Of a DNA stretch of 64,000 bases, positions 49,846-59,826 are shown one piece after another. Source of the stretch: Pseudomonadota bacterium (GTDB lineage: Bacteria > Desulfobacterota > Desulfobulbia > Desulfobulbales > SURF-16); contig JAHIVT010000021.1 of the NCBI GenBank assembly GCA_018816555.1, forward strand, positions 1-64,000, in the 5' to 3' direction. Each line of letters starts with the position of its first letter. The stretch's first letter is position 1. The position numbers were made by a program, and so were the translations under genes. The notes beneath the pieces are model-generated. The model had not been told where the DNA came from. It saw only the letters and a list, made by a program, of their open reading frames with translations, and searched no databases.

Positions 49846-51390
49846 ATGAAAATCGAACTTGGCCCCCTGTCCCGCATTGAAGGTCACCTCAATGTCAAGA
49901 CGACCGTCACCGACAATGTCGTTGTGGATGCCCAGTGCGTCGGAGAGATGTTTAGGGGATTTGAGGTGATACTGAGAGGCCGTGACCCCCTCGATGCCCA
50001 GCAGATCACCCAAAGAATCTGCGGAGTGTGTCCCTATGCCCATGCCATTGCCTCTTCCTATGCCCAGGAAAACGCCTACGGCATCACTCCGCCCGCCAAT
50101 GGCCGCATCCTGCACAACCTGATTCAGGGGGCCAACCATCTTTACGACTACCTTCTGCATTTCTATCAGCTTTCAGCCCTCGATTTTGTCGATATTACCG
50201 CCATTGCCAACTACAAAGGATCGGACGCCGAACTCGTCCAGGTGAAAGATTGGGTAAAGGCGGAATTGGCCTCGAAGAAGGCCTTTCCCGCTGCCCCGTT
50301 TCTCCCACGTCTTGAAGGGCAATACGTAAAGGACGATGACCTCAACATAGGAGCGCTCAAGCACTATATCGAGTCCATGGAGATACAGAAGAAGGCTATT
50401 CGGGCATCAGCGATCTTTGGTGGCAAATTTCCCCACGCAACCGGGATATTCCCCGGCGGTTGCAGCCAGAAGCCGACCATAGACCATATCTCCTCCTATC
50501 AGGCCTTGATCGAGCAAGTCAGGGATTTTATCCATCAGAAATATATCCCCGACCTCCTGGCCGTGGCCCAGGCCTTCCCTGATTACTGGCACATCGGTCA
50601 GAGTCGCGGCGGCTTCATGTCCTTTGGCCTGCTTCCCCTCACTCCGACGAACGATAGTGGCATGCTCCCCTTCGCTTCGGCGGGCGGCAGTCGGCGGCTG
50701 TTCGCCTCGGGCTTACTGCTGGACGGCAAAGTCCAACCTGTCGATTTTGGCCTTATCACCGAGGATGTCAAATACGCACGCTACTCATCAGCCAGCGGCC
50801 TCAAAGTCAAGGAAGGGGAGCTGATCCCTGACCCTGAAAAAAAAGAGGCCTACACCTGGATCAAGGCGCCGCGCTATAACGGACAGATGGTCGAAGTGGG
50901 GCCGGCGGCCAGGATTCTGGTCGACTATCGGCAGGGGAACAACCAACAGGTGACCACACTGGTCAATCGCTTCGCGGGCATGGCCGGCATAAGTGCCAAT
51001 GAGTTGAATTCAGTTTTGGGCCGTCATCTCTGTCGAGCGATCTGCGCGGTTGTTATTGCCGACTTTCTCCTGGAGGAAACCGAAAGGATCGACCCGGGCG
51101 CCCCGGCCGCACTCGAACTTGAAATCCCCGCCACCGGCGAAGGCTTCGGAGCTACCGAGGCCTCCCGTGGGGCACTTTTGCACTATATCCGTCTGCAGAA
51201 TCATAAGATTGAGAAATATGAGTGCGTGGTGCCGACAACTTGGAACTGCTCCCCCCGCGACGATCAGGGGAATCCCGGGGCAATGGAATCGGCGCTGATC
51301 GGCACCAAGGTGGCGAACCCGGCAGTGCAGATTGAATCGGTACGGATAGTCCACTCGTTTGATCCATGCCTGGCCTGTGCCGTCCATTAA
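49846..51390 (+). CDS. [NiFe]-hydrogenase large subunit without C-terminal maturation peptide
   Basis: L1 RICGVCPYAH, L2 DPCLACAVH immediately followed by TAA. Confidence 0.93.
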   Translation: MKIELGPLSRIEGHLNVKTTVTDNVVVDAQCVGEMFRGFEVILRGRDPLDAQQITQRICGVCPYAHAIASSYAQENAYGITPPANGRILHNLIQGANHLYDYLLHFYQLSALDFVDITAIANYKGSDAELVQVKDWVKAELASKKAFPAAPFLPRLEGQYVKDDDLNIGALKHYIESMEIQKKAIRASAIFGGKFPHATGIFPGGCSQKPTIDHISSYQALIEQVRDFIHQKYIPDLLAVAQAFPDYWHIGQSRGGFMSFGLLPLTPTNDSGMLPFASAGGSRRLFASGLLLDGKVQPVDFGLITEDVKYARYSSASGLKVKEGELIPDPEKKEAYTWIKAPRYNGQMVEVGPAARILVDYRQGNNQQVTTLVNRFAGMAGISANELNSVLGRHLCRAICAVVIADFLLEETERIDPGAPAALELEIPATGEGFGATEASRGALLHYIRLQNHKIEKYECVVPTTWNCSPRDDQGNPGAMESALIGTKVANPAVQIESVRIVHSFDPCLACAVH

Positions 51391-51405
51391 CTAGAGGCTT
51401 CTTCG

Positions 51406-52314
51406 ATGCTGAACAGACGTGAATTCATGACCATGGCTGCCGCACTCTGCACTGCCTTTGGTGTGAGCAACCTCCCCGAACCCGTAGCCGCTGCACTCAA
51501 ACAGATCGACCCTCGGACCATTCCCAAACTGCTCTACCTCCAGGGGCAGTCCTGCTCGGGATGTTCCATCTCTTTACTCCAGGCCAAGGAACCATCCCCC
51601 CTCACCTTGATCACCAGATATTCCCAGCTTGCCTTTCATACCGATCTTTCGGCGACCAGCGGCTCACAGGCCATGAATCTCATCGAGAGTTATCTCGCCG
51701 GTGATGCCGGGCCATACATCCTGGTCCTGGAAGGGGCCATCCCGGAGGAAATGCCATCGGCCTGCATGATTGGCGATAAGCCCCTGGCCAGCCTGCTCGA
51801 ATCGGGAGCCAGGACCATGGCTGCCGCCATTGCCGTTGGCGCCTGCGCCTGCGATGGCGGAATCCCCGGAGCCGAAGGGAATTTGACCGGCGCTATCGGC
51901 CTGCCGGAATTTTTCGCCAAACGCAATATCGAAAAACCGCTGATCCAGATCCGAGGCTGCTCCGTTCATCCGGACTGGGCCTGGCAGACAGTAGTCTATC
52001 TGGTCAAAATAGGGATGCCCGAGCTTACTGAAACAGGTTCACCCAAACTCTTTTTTAATCGCAGCGTCCATGAAACATGCCCCAGGTATCACGACTTCCA
52101 GGAAGAAATTTTTGCGGAAAAACTGGGAGATAGCGGTTGCCTCTTTAAGCTTGGTTGCCTCGGTCCACAGACTAAGGCGGATTGTTCCAGCCGTTGGTGG
52201 AATGGCGGGCAAACCTGGTGTATCAACGTCAATGCTCCCTGCATCGGCTGCGCATCCCCTCTCTTTGCCCACCAAAAAAACATGCCGTTCTATCGCATGA
52301 AGAAGAAGGCTTGA
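51406..52314 (+). CDS. [NiFe]-hydrogenase small subunit with Tat signal
   Basis: MLNRREFMTMAAALCTAFG Tat-like start; GQSCSGCSISLL, VHETCPRYHDF, WCINVNAPCIGC cluster motifs. Confidence 0.92.
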   Translation: MLNRREFMTMAAALCTAFGVSNLPEPVAAALKQIDPRTIPKLLYLQGQSCSGCSISLLQAKEPSPLTLITRYSQLAFHTDLSATSGSQAMNLIESYLAGDAGPYILVLEGAIPEEMPSACMIGDKPLASLLESGARTMAAAIAVGACACDGGIPGAEGNLTGAIGLPEFFAKRNIEKPLIQIRGCSVHPDWAWQTVVYLVKIGMPELTETGSPKLFFNRSVHETCPRYHDFQEEIFAEKLGDSGCLFKLGCLGPQTKADCSSRWWNGGQTWCINVNAPCIGCASPLFAHQKNMPFYRMKKKA

Positions 52315-52357
52315 CCAGATTCCCAAAAATGCACCCTGCCCAGGAGGATATACGGCC

Positions 52358-54019
52358 ATGAACAAATCTCTGCTTGCCAGCCGGTCGATAACCATAAAAC
52401 TGGTTGTTTCAGTTGTGGTGACGCTGTTCGCCGCGATACTTGTCGGCACGCTGCTGCTGAACAACTATGTCCGCAGTGAGATGACCAGCGCCTACATGAT
52501 TTCCGTCAACAACCTTGCCCAGTCTCTCCAGCAGGGGGTCAAGGATTCGCTGGAACGGGGGCAGATGGCAAATTTCCAAAAGCTTCTCCTGCGCCAGAAG
52601 GACATTCGAGGGGTAGTGGATGTCTCGTTGTATGACCGGCAGTTACATGGCAACCTCTCCTCCTCCGAGAAATCCATCAAAGGGCAAACCTTGCCGGATG
52701 AATTAAAAAAGGAGTTACTGTCCATCAAGGAACCGCTGGTCAAAATCAGCAACAAAGCGATTCAGATATACACTCCGCAAATAGTGACGCCGGACTGCAT
52801 CCGTTGCCATCCCTCCTGGCAGGAGAATGAACAGGGCGGAATGATTGCGCTCACCTTCGACTTAACCCCCTTGCATGAAGCGCTGGGAAAACAGAAACTC
52901 ATGCTGACCGTGGGCAGTCTTGCCCTGATTATGATTGTCAGCGCCATAATCTTTCTCCTGGCGCGTTCACTCACCAAGCCGGTGGTGCAAATGACCAAGG
53001 CCATGGTGCGTCTGGCCGACGGCGATTTGCGCGTCGAAGTCCCGGCCCAGGATAGAAAGGACGAAATCGGCGAGATGGCCGCCGCTGTCCAGGTCTTTAA
53101 AAACAACGCACTGGACCGACAACGTCTGACAGCAGAACAAGAGGCGGGGAAACAGCGGGCCGCCCAGGAAAAAACAGCCCTCATGAACAAACTCGCCGCT
53201 GATTTTGAAGCCAATATCGGCGGGCTCATCAGCGGGGTAACAGCAGCGGTCGCCCAGCTGGAGGCAAACGCAAAGAAAATGGCCGACAATGCCTCCCAGA
53301 CCAAGACAAAATCCGATTCTGTGGCCATGGCTGCGGCGAATACATCCGCCAATGTCATGACCGTTGCCTCGGCCACGGAAGAGTTATCAAACTCGGTCAG
53401 TGAGATCAGCCACCAGGTGGCTAAGTCGGCTGGGGTCGCCCGCAATGCGGTGCAAAAGGCCAGTCACACCAACCAGATGGTGGGCAGCCTGGCGAATTCC
53501 TCCAAAAAAATCGGCGAAGTCGTCAAATTGATTACTGATATTGCCGGACAAACCAAACTGCTGGCCTTGAACGCCACCATCGAGGCGGCCCGGGCCGGTG
53601 AGGTTGGCAAAGGCTTTGAGGTGGTGGCCAACGAGGTCAAAGAATTGGCTAAACAGACCACCGCCGCCACCAAAGAGATCGGTGATCAGATCGCCGGCAT
53701 TCAAGGAGCGACCAACGAGGCAGTCGAGGCGATTCGCGACATTGGCACCACCATCGGCGAGATCGATGAGATTTCGACAAGCATCGCCGCTTCGGTAGAG
53801 GAACAGGGAGTTGTCACCCTGGACATTGCCAAGAATACCCAACAGGCGGCAACCGGGGCAAAGGCGGTATCCGGCGATATCTCCATCGTCGCTGCGGCAG
53901 CCGATGAAACAGGGGTGACCGCCACTTACGTTTTGGAAGCCGCCTCCGCTCTCAGCCAGAAGGCCAATGCCCTGCGCCATGATGTCACCCTTTTCCTTGA
54001 AACCATCAGGTCGTCCTAA
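52358..54019 (+). CDS. Methyl-accepting chemotaxis protein with periplasmic CxxCH heme-c motif
   Basis: TM1, periplasmic domain with PDCIRCHPSW, TM2, HAMP, signalling tip [40 protein letters not shown]. Confidence 0.93.
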   Translation: MNKSLLASRSITIKLVVSVVVTLFAAILVGTLLLNNYVRSEMTSAYMISVNNLAQSLQQGVKDSLERGQMANFQKLLLRQKDIRGVVDVSLYDRQLHGNLSSSEKSIKGQTLPDELKKELLSIKEPLVKISNKAIQIYTPQIVTPDCIRCHPSWQENEQGGMIALTFDLTPLHEALGKQKLMLTVGSLALIMIVSAIIFLLARSLTKPVVQMTKAMVRLADGDLRVEVPAQDRKDEIGEMAAAVQVFKNNALDRQRLTAEQEAGKQRAAQEKTALMNKLAADFEANIGGLISGVTAAVAQLEANAKKMADNASQTKTKSDSVAMAAANTSANVMTVASATEELSNSVSEISHQVAKSAGVARNAVQKASHTNQMVGSLANSSKKIGEVVKLITDIAGQTKLLALNATIEAARAGEVGKGFEVVANEVKELAKQTTAATKEIGDQIAGIQGATNEAVEAIRDIGTTIGEIDEISTSIAASVEEQGVVTLDIAKNTQQAATGAKAVSGDISIVAAAADETGVTATYVLEAASALSQKANALRHDVTLFLETIRSS

Positions 54020-54031
54020 CCGGAGCAGTAT

Positions 54032-57000
54032 ATGGCATTCATTGACGACGACGAAACATTACAGTCCTTCAAGGACGAATCCCACGAGCATCTGGAGGGA
54101 ATTGAAAGCGACCTCCTTGCCATTGAGGAGGCCGGCGCCGATATCGATCTTGAGTTGGTCAACAAGGTCTTCCGCGCCATGCACTCCATCAAGGGTGGCG
54201 CCGGTTTCCTGGGGCTCAATGCAGTAAAGACCCTGTCTCATGCCGCCGAAAATCTGTTGAATAAGATTCGTAATAAGGAACTCGTGCCGACCACCCCGGT
54301 CATCAGCAGTCTCCTTGATGCGGCCGACCTCGTCAACCGCTTGCTGAACCAGCCGAAAGGGGCCGTTGAACTGGACATTTCCGGTCCTCTGGCTGCCCTG
54401 AACAGCATCCTCTCGCCCGAATCCGATCAAGCCGCCCCACCTGATGTTTCCCCTGCAAACAAAGCCGACACGCCCGGTCAGCCGGCTTCCTGGCAGGGCC
54501 TGCTTACAGAGCACAGTGCCGAGATCACCGACAATCGTATGGGCGGGTTCGGAATCTATGTCCTGGAGTTCGAACGGAGCAGCGATGTCGAACAACCGGG
54601 TCTTTCCCCAACCATCCAAACCACCATCGAGAGTATCGGTCAGATTCTCGCCATCCAAACCGACGACAGTTCGGCAGCCTCCCCTCAACCTACCTATGTC
54701 CTCTACGCGACCATGATGGAAAGGGATATGCTCGTATCCTTTGCCGGCCTACCACCGGAACGGGTCCACGAAATCCGGGAGCAGGCGGAACCTGCCCCCG
54801 CCTCCCCTGCTCCGACGGTTGAACCGAACCCCATCCCGGCAACCGTGGCGGAAGAATCGCCGTCGACTTCGCCACCCCGGAAAAACGTGGCTGCCGACAG
54901 CGCCGGGCAAGCCAAAGCCGGAACGGATAGCAGCCTCCGGGTCAACATCAAAATCCTTGATAACCTGATGACCCTGGCAGGAGAGCTGGTACTGACCCGC
55001 AATCAGTTTCTGCAAATCGTCCACTCTTCCCACCAACAAATCTTTGACGCCGTCTCCCAACGCTTTGACCTGGTCACCTCCGAACTGCAGGAAGCCATCA
55101 TGTCCACCCGTATGCAACCGGTTGGCAACATTTTCAATAAATTCAAACGAGTGGTTCGGGATTTGGCCCATAAACTCGGCAAGGAGATCGATCTGGTCCT
55201 GGAAGGTGGTGAGGTCGAAATGGATAAAACCATCATCGAGGCCCTGAACGACCCCCTGACCCATCTGGTACGCAACTCCGTCGACCACGGCATCGAAATG
55301 CCGGACATGCGGACCGCAGCCGGCAAAACACCCTGCGGCACGCTTCAGATCAAGGCCTTTCATGAAGGAGGCCAAGTCATCATCGAAATAGAGGATGACG
55401 GTGGCGGCATTGATACTAACCGAATCAAAGAAAAGGTCTTGAGCATGGGCACCCATGACAAGTCCGTGATCGAGGCAATGCAGGAACATGAGCTTTTGCG
55501 GCTCATCTTCCTGCCCGGCCTTTCCACCGCCAAAGAGGTGACCGAAGTCTCCGGACGAGGCGTGGGCATGGATGTGGTAAATGCCAACCTCTCCAAGGTG
55601 GGCGGCGTCTTCGACATCGCCAGCAAACTGGGCAAAGGCACCACCATCACCATCAAACTGCCCTTAACCCTGGCCATTATCCCCAGCCTGATCGTCAGTG
55701 TCGGCACCGAACGCTATGCCATCCCCCAGGTTAACATGGTCGAGTTGGTACGGGTGCCGGCATCCAAGGTCAAACAGCGAATCGAGAGGATCGACGAGGC
55801 GCTGGTTATCAGACTGCGCGGCAGGCTCTTGCCGCTCATCAGTCTGGCCGATGCGCTGGGCATCGAAAAACGCTTCTATCAAGACCGTAAAACGAAACAG
55901 CTCAAGGTCTGCCGGCGGCAATTGATCGAAGACCGCCGGAGCTTGACCTTGCCCTCGGGTGCAGACAGTGACAACCTGACCTCAGCCGGCAATGGAGTCA
56001 CTGCCGTCTCTGAAGTTAACCGGGAAAATCATGAGAGTTCGGAACGTCGCACAACTCCGAATAGCGCCGCCAATATCCTTGATGGTACAGACCGTCGCAC
56101 AAGCCCGCAAAGCGCCGTCAACATCGTTGTTGTCTCGGTGGGTAAATTTCATTACGGCCTGATCGTTGACAAGCTGCTTGATTCGGAAGAAATCGTGGTT
56201 AAGCCCCTGGGCTCACATCTGCGTCAGTCTCAGCTCTATGCCGGCGCTACCATTCAGGGCGACGGCAAGGTGGCACTGATCCTTGATGTGGTGGGAATCA
56301 GTAAGTTCATGAACCTCTCGTCGGGCTCCGTCCGGGTGCGTGATGGAGGGCCACAGGAAACCGAACGAATCAATCCGGATGCCCAGACTTTGCTTCTGGT
56401 CCGAAACTCGCCCAAAGAGCAGCTGGCCATCCCCTTAAACCTGATCTCCCGGATCGAAGAAATACAGCGTGATCAAGTTGAACTTACCGGCGGCAGAAGC
56501 AATATGCAGTATCGAGGCTTAACCCTGCCCCTCTTTTCTATTAGTGAAGTTGCAAAGGTCGCCCCCCTCCAGGAGGACAGCAGTAGCCTCTATGTGGTGG
56601 TCTTTCCTTTTGGTGAGCGAGAAGCAGGGATCATGGTATCGGAGATCATCGATATCGTCACCGTGATCGGCGTCCTTGATGATACCACCCACAAACAACC
56701 AGGTATCATGGGTTCGGTCATTATCATGAAAAGAATCACCATGATAGTCGATCTCTTCGGCATCGTTGCCGCAATGATGCCGGAGTGGATCCGGCACACC
56801 AGCCTTGGCACCGAAAGCGGCCGGGGTCAACATATTCTGGTGGTGGAAGATTCGCCATTTTTTAACCGCCAGCTCTGCGGGTTCGTCTCGGATGCCGGGT
56901 ACAAAGTCTTCAGCGCCGCCGATGGTGTTGAAGGTCTGGCTCTTCTCGAGCGGGAAAAAATTGACCTCATTCTCACTGATATCGAGATGCCCAACATGGA

Positions 57001-57187
57001 CGGGCTGGAATTCACGGCTCGGGTACGTGCCGATGCCCGCTGGTCGGGGCTGCCGATCATCGCTGTCACCTCCTTAAGCAGTGAGGCTGCAGAAAAACGC
57101 GGTCGGAAGGCAGGGGTTAACGAATACATGATCAAACTGGATCGAGAAAAAGTTATTCATACGATTAACCGCTATCTCAAACATTAA
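54032..57187 (+). CDS. cheA: Chemotaxis histidine kinase CheA with two CheW-like domains and C-terminal REC
   Basis: Hpt VNKVFRAMHSIKGGAGFLGL, HATPase HLVRNSVDHGIE, GRGVGMDVV, CheW-like regions, REC LTDIEMPNMDGLEF. Confidence 0.94.
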   Translation: MAFIDDDETLQSFKDESHEHLEGIESDLLAIEEAGADIDLELVNKVFRAMHSIKGGAGFLGLNAVKTLSHAAENLLNKIRNKELVPTTPVISSLLDAADLVNRLLNQPKGAVELDISGPLAALNSILSPESDQAAPPDVSPANKADTPGQPASWQGLLTEHSAEITDNRMGGFGIYVLEFERSSDVEQPGLSPTIQTTIESIGQILAIQTDDSSAASPQPTYVLYATMMERDMLVSFAGLPPERVHEIREQAEPAPASPAPTVEPNPIPATVAEESPSTSPPRKNVAADSAGQAKAGTDSSLRVNIKILDNLMTLAGELVLTRNQFLQIVHSSHQQIFDAVSQRFDLVTSELQEAIMSTRMQPVGNIFNKFKRVVRDLAHKLGKEIDLVLEGGEVEMDKTIIEALNDPLTHLVRNSVDHGIEMPDMRTAAGKTPCGTLQIKAFHEGGQVIIEIEDDGGGIDTNRIKEKVLSMGTHDKSVIEAMQEHELLRLIFLPGLSTAKEVTEVSGRGVGMDVVNANLSKVGGVFDIASKLGKGTTITIKLPLTLAIIPSLIVSVGTERYAIPQVNMVELVRVPASKVKQRIERIDEALVIRLRGRLLPLISLADALGIEKRFYQDRKTKQLKVCRRQLIEDRRSLTLPSGADSDNLTSAGNGVTAVSEVNRENHESSERRTTPNSAANILDGTDRRTSPQSAVNIVVVSVGKFHYGLIVDKLLDSEEIVVKPLGSHLRQSQLYAGATIQGDGKVALILDVVGISKFMNLSSGSVRVRDGGPQETERINPDAQTLLLVRNSPKEQLAIPLNLISRIEEIQRDQVELTGGRSNMQYRGLTLPLFSISEVAKVAPLQEDSSSLYVVVFPFGEREAGIMVSEIIDIVTVIGVLDDTTHKQPGIMGSVIIMKRITMIVDLFGIVAAMMPEWIRHTSLGTESGRGQHILVVEDSPFFNRQLCGFVSDAGYKVFSAADGVEGLALLEREKIDLILTDIEMPNMDGLEFTARVRADARWSGLPIIAVTSLSSEAAEKRGRKAGVNEYMIKLDREKVIHTINRYLKH

Positions 57188-57206
57188 TTCCGACGGGCCA
57201 CTCCCT

Positions 57207-57662
57207 ATGCAGCCATCACCTACCGCCAATGCCACCAAACGCAAACTGGCCCTGTTTGAATCCGGGCATCTTCTTTGCGGCCTCGATATCATCCATGTGC
57301 AGGAAATCAATAAAAATATCGCAGTGACTGCTGTCCACCGCGTCCCTGAATATGTGCGGGGGGTGATTAACCTGCGTGGAGAGATCGTGACAGTGGTTGA
57401 TCTGCGCACAAAATTCGGTTTTGCCCCCCTATCCCAGGAAGCCGAGGAACAGATTATCATAGTCCGTCTCGGCGACGAGAATATCGGGCTCCTGGTGGAT
57501 TCGGTCAGCGATGTGGTGATCGCTGATGAAAAAGATATTGAACCCACACCTCCAAATCTGGCAGGGGTGCCGGGGCATTTCTTCAAAGGCATCTATAAAC
57601 TTGAACAGAGCCTGGTTGCTATCTTGAATATCGAAGAGCTTCTGGCCAGAGAATTCGAATAG
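57207..57662 (+). CDS. cheW: Chemotaxis coupling protein CheW
   Basis: VPEYVRGVINLRGEIVTVVDLRTKFG. Confidence 0.93.
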   Translation: MQPSPTANATKRKLALFESGHLLCGLDIIHVQEINKNIAVTAVHRVPEYVRGVINLRGEIVTVVDLRTKFGFAPLSQEAEEQIIIVRLGDENIGLLVDSVSDVVIADEKDIEPTPPNLAGVPGHFFKGIYKLEQSLVAILNIEELLAREFE

Positions 57663-57695
57663 CAGTCACACTTCTTATACAGGGGGGAAATACTG

Positions 57696-58970
57696 ATGTC
57701 GCTCAGTACAAAAATTTTTACGGCCCTTGCGGTCACAGCATTGCTGGCGGTAAGCCTGGTTGCCGCCAATCTGTATGGCGCCAGCGCTTATCTTCAATGG
57801 GCGGTCACCCTGACCATGGAGCTCCTTCTGGCATGGGCCTTTGTCCTGGTCCTATCCCTGACCAATGACCTGAGGCGCATAGGCTCTGTTTGCCGGGAGA
57901 TAGGTTCGGCCGGTCCGGCCCCAATTGACGTAACTGCAGGTGATAACGATTTGGCTGCTATCGATAAGGCGCTGACAAAAAATGCAGCCGACTATCAAGA
58001 ACTTGCCGCCACTCTCCGACAAGGAGTCGAAGAACTGATCGCACAAAGCTCAAGCCTGTCCTCCCTGGCTGCACAGTCAATGGCAAAACTTCATTCAGAC
58101 TCGGAAATTCCTTCTTCGGCGGAAGAAGACATCAAGACCCTTGCCCTTCATGCCGCTACCGTAGCCAGTCGCTTTGAGAAATTGAATGCCGGCATGGGCA
58201 CGGCTACCAACACCGCCGGAGAATCGGCAGCGCAAGTCGGCATGATTATCGGCGCCACGGAAAAAATGAACGCCACCATTGCAAACATTGCAATAAGTGC
58301 GGAAAAGGCCAGGAGTATGGCAGGAGCTGCGGTCTCCAATGTCAATGCGGCCTCAAACCGGGTGGACGAACTGGGTGCCGCCGCCTTGGAAATCAACAAG
58401 GTAACGGATGTTATCGTCGAAATCGCTGAACAGACGAAACTGCTGGCTTTAAACGCCACCATTGAGGCCGCTCGGGCCGGCGAAGCGGGCAAAGGATTCG
58501 CCGTCGTCGCCAACGAGGTCAAGGAACTTGCACTGCAAACCAATAACGCTATCGCTGAAATCTGTAACAAAGTCGAGGCAATGCAGCTCTCAACCGACAA
58601 CACGATCGCTGAAATCGGGGCCATCAATCAGTCCATCAAAGCCGTGAATGAAATTGTCGTTACCATCGCCGGCGCCGTGGATGAGCAGTCTATCCCCACC
58701 AAAGACGTAGTCAGACAACTAAATCAATGGGTGAAAGGCATCAATATCATCAAGGAAGCGGTAAACGCCGCTGTCGCAGAAGTTAAAGAAACATCGGGCA
58801 ACATCAACAAAGTAACCACGATCTCTCGGGAACTGGCTGAAGAATTCGCCGCTGTCGTCCCAAGGGACGAAGGCCTTTCCCCACTTCTCGCCTCCATAAA
58901 GCAACAGTCCGATGACCTGCAGTCTGCCGGCGAAAAATTACTCACCCAAATAGACGGGAAACAGCTTTGA
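57696..58970 (+). CDS. MCP-like protein lacking a periplasmic sensor domain
   Basis: Two adjacent TM helices then [44 protein letters not shown]. Confidence 0.9.
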   Translation: MSLSTKIFTALAVTALLAVSLVAANLYGASAYLQWAVTLTMELLLAWAFVLVLSLTNDLRRIGSVCREIGSAGPAPIDVTAGDNDLAAIDKALTKNAADYQELAATLRQGVEELIAQSSSLSSLAAQSMAKLHSDSEIPSSAEEDIKTLALHAATVASRFEKLNAGMGTATNTAGESAAQVGMIIGATEKMNATIANIAISAEKARSMAGAAVSNVNAASNRVDELGAAALEINKVTDVIVEIAEQTKLLALNATIEAARAGEAGKGFAVVANEVKELALQTNNAIAEICNKVEAMQLSTDNTIAEIGAINQSIKAVNEIVVTIAGAVDEQSIPTKDVVRQLNQWVKGINIIKEAVNAAVAEVKETSGNINKVTTISRELAEEFAAVVPRDEGLSPLLASIKQQSDDLQSAGEKLLTQIDGKQL

Positions 58971-58983
58971 TGGGGCGTTAAAG

Positions 58984-59826
58984 CTATCCCCTTCCCTTTT
59001 GGAAATATATCGTATTGCAAATCTCGTTTCTGATAAAACGGTCGCTGATGCCAAAAATCGACTCCGTAGAACCGATGATCAAAACGCCTTCCGAGCGGAG
59101 ACAGCCGGCAATGGTCTCAAATAACCGACGCCGATTTTCCTCATTGAAATAAATTGCCACGTTGCGGCAGAGAATAATATCATACACACCAAGTCTCTCT
59201 GGGGCGACGCCGAGGATATTCGTCTTGTTAAATACGGTCATGGCCCGCAAATCGGCCCTGATTTTCAACAACTCTCCCTGAAACTCGAAATATTTCCGAC
59301 ACAGATCAAGGGACACCCCTCGTTCCACCTCATAGCGGGTGTAAAGCCCTTGCCTGGCCCTATCGATGGCAACATCCGAGATATCAGTACCGGTTATGGT
59401 GATATGCCACCTCTTCATTTCGTCGCCAAGAAGTTCCGCGATGATCATGGCGAGAGAGTAAACCTCCTGTCCGGTTGAGCAGGCAGCGCTCCAGATCTGC
59501 AGCCTGGGCGGGGTTGTGTCGATTCCGTTTTGCCGCTTGCCAAAGAATTCGGGCAGAATATTTGTCTGCAGCAACTCAAAGGGCCGCTGGTCGCGAAAAA
59601 ACGAAGTTTCGTGGGTAGAAATGGCATCCACAACCAGAGACTCCCATTCCTCTGAGCCGTAACCGGCATAAAAAAACTCAGCGAAACTCTTGGCTCCATA
59701 CTCATCCAGCAACGGCCCCAGGCGGCTTTCCAGCAGATAAGCCTTGCTGCTGTGTACGACAATTCCACTGCGTGCGTGAATGAACTCCGCAAACAGCTTT
59801 ACCTCTTTGGGCGTGATGGAAATCAT
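58984..59826 (-). CDS. cheR: Chemotaxis protein methyltransferase CheR
   Basis: WSAACSTGQEVYSLAMII, YDIILCRNVAIYFN. Confidence 0.94.
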   Translation of the reverse strand: MISITPKEVKLFAEFIHARSGIVVHSSKAYLLESRLGPLLDEYGAKSFAEFFYAGYGSEEWESLVVDAISTHETSFFRDQRPFELLQTNILPEFFGKRQNGIDTTPPRLQIWSAACSTGQEVYSLAMIIAELLGDEMKRWHITITGTDISDVAIDRARQGLYTRYEVERGVSLDLCRKYFEFQGELLKIRADLRAMTVFNKTNILGVAPERLGVYDIILCRNVAIYFNEENRRRLFETIAGCLRSEGVLIIGSTESIFGISDRFIRNEICNTIYFQKGRG

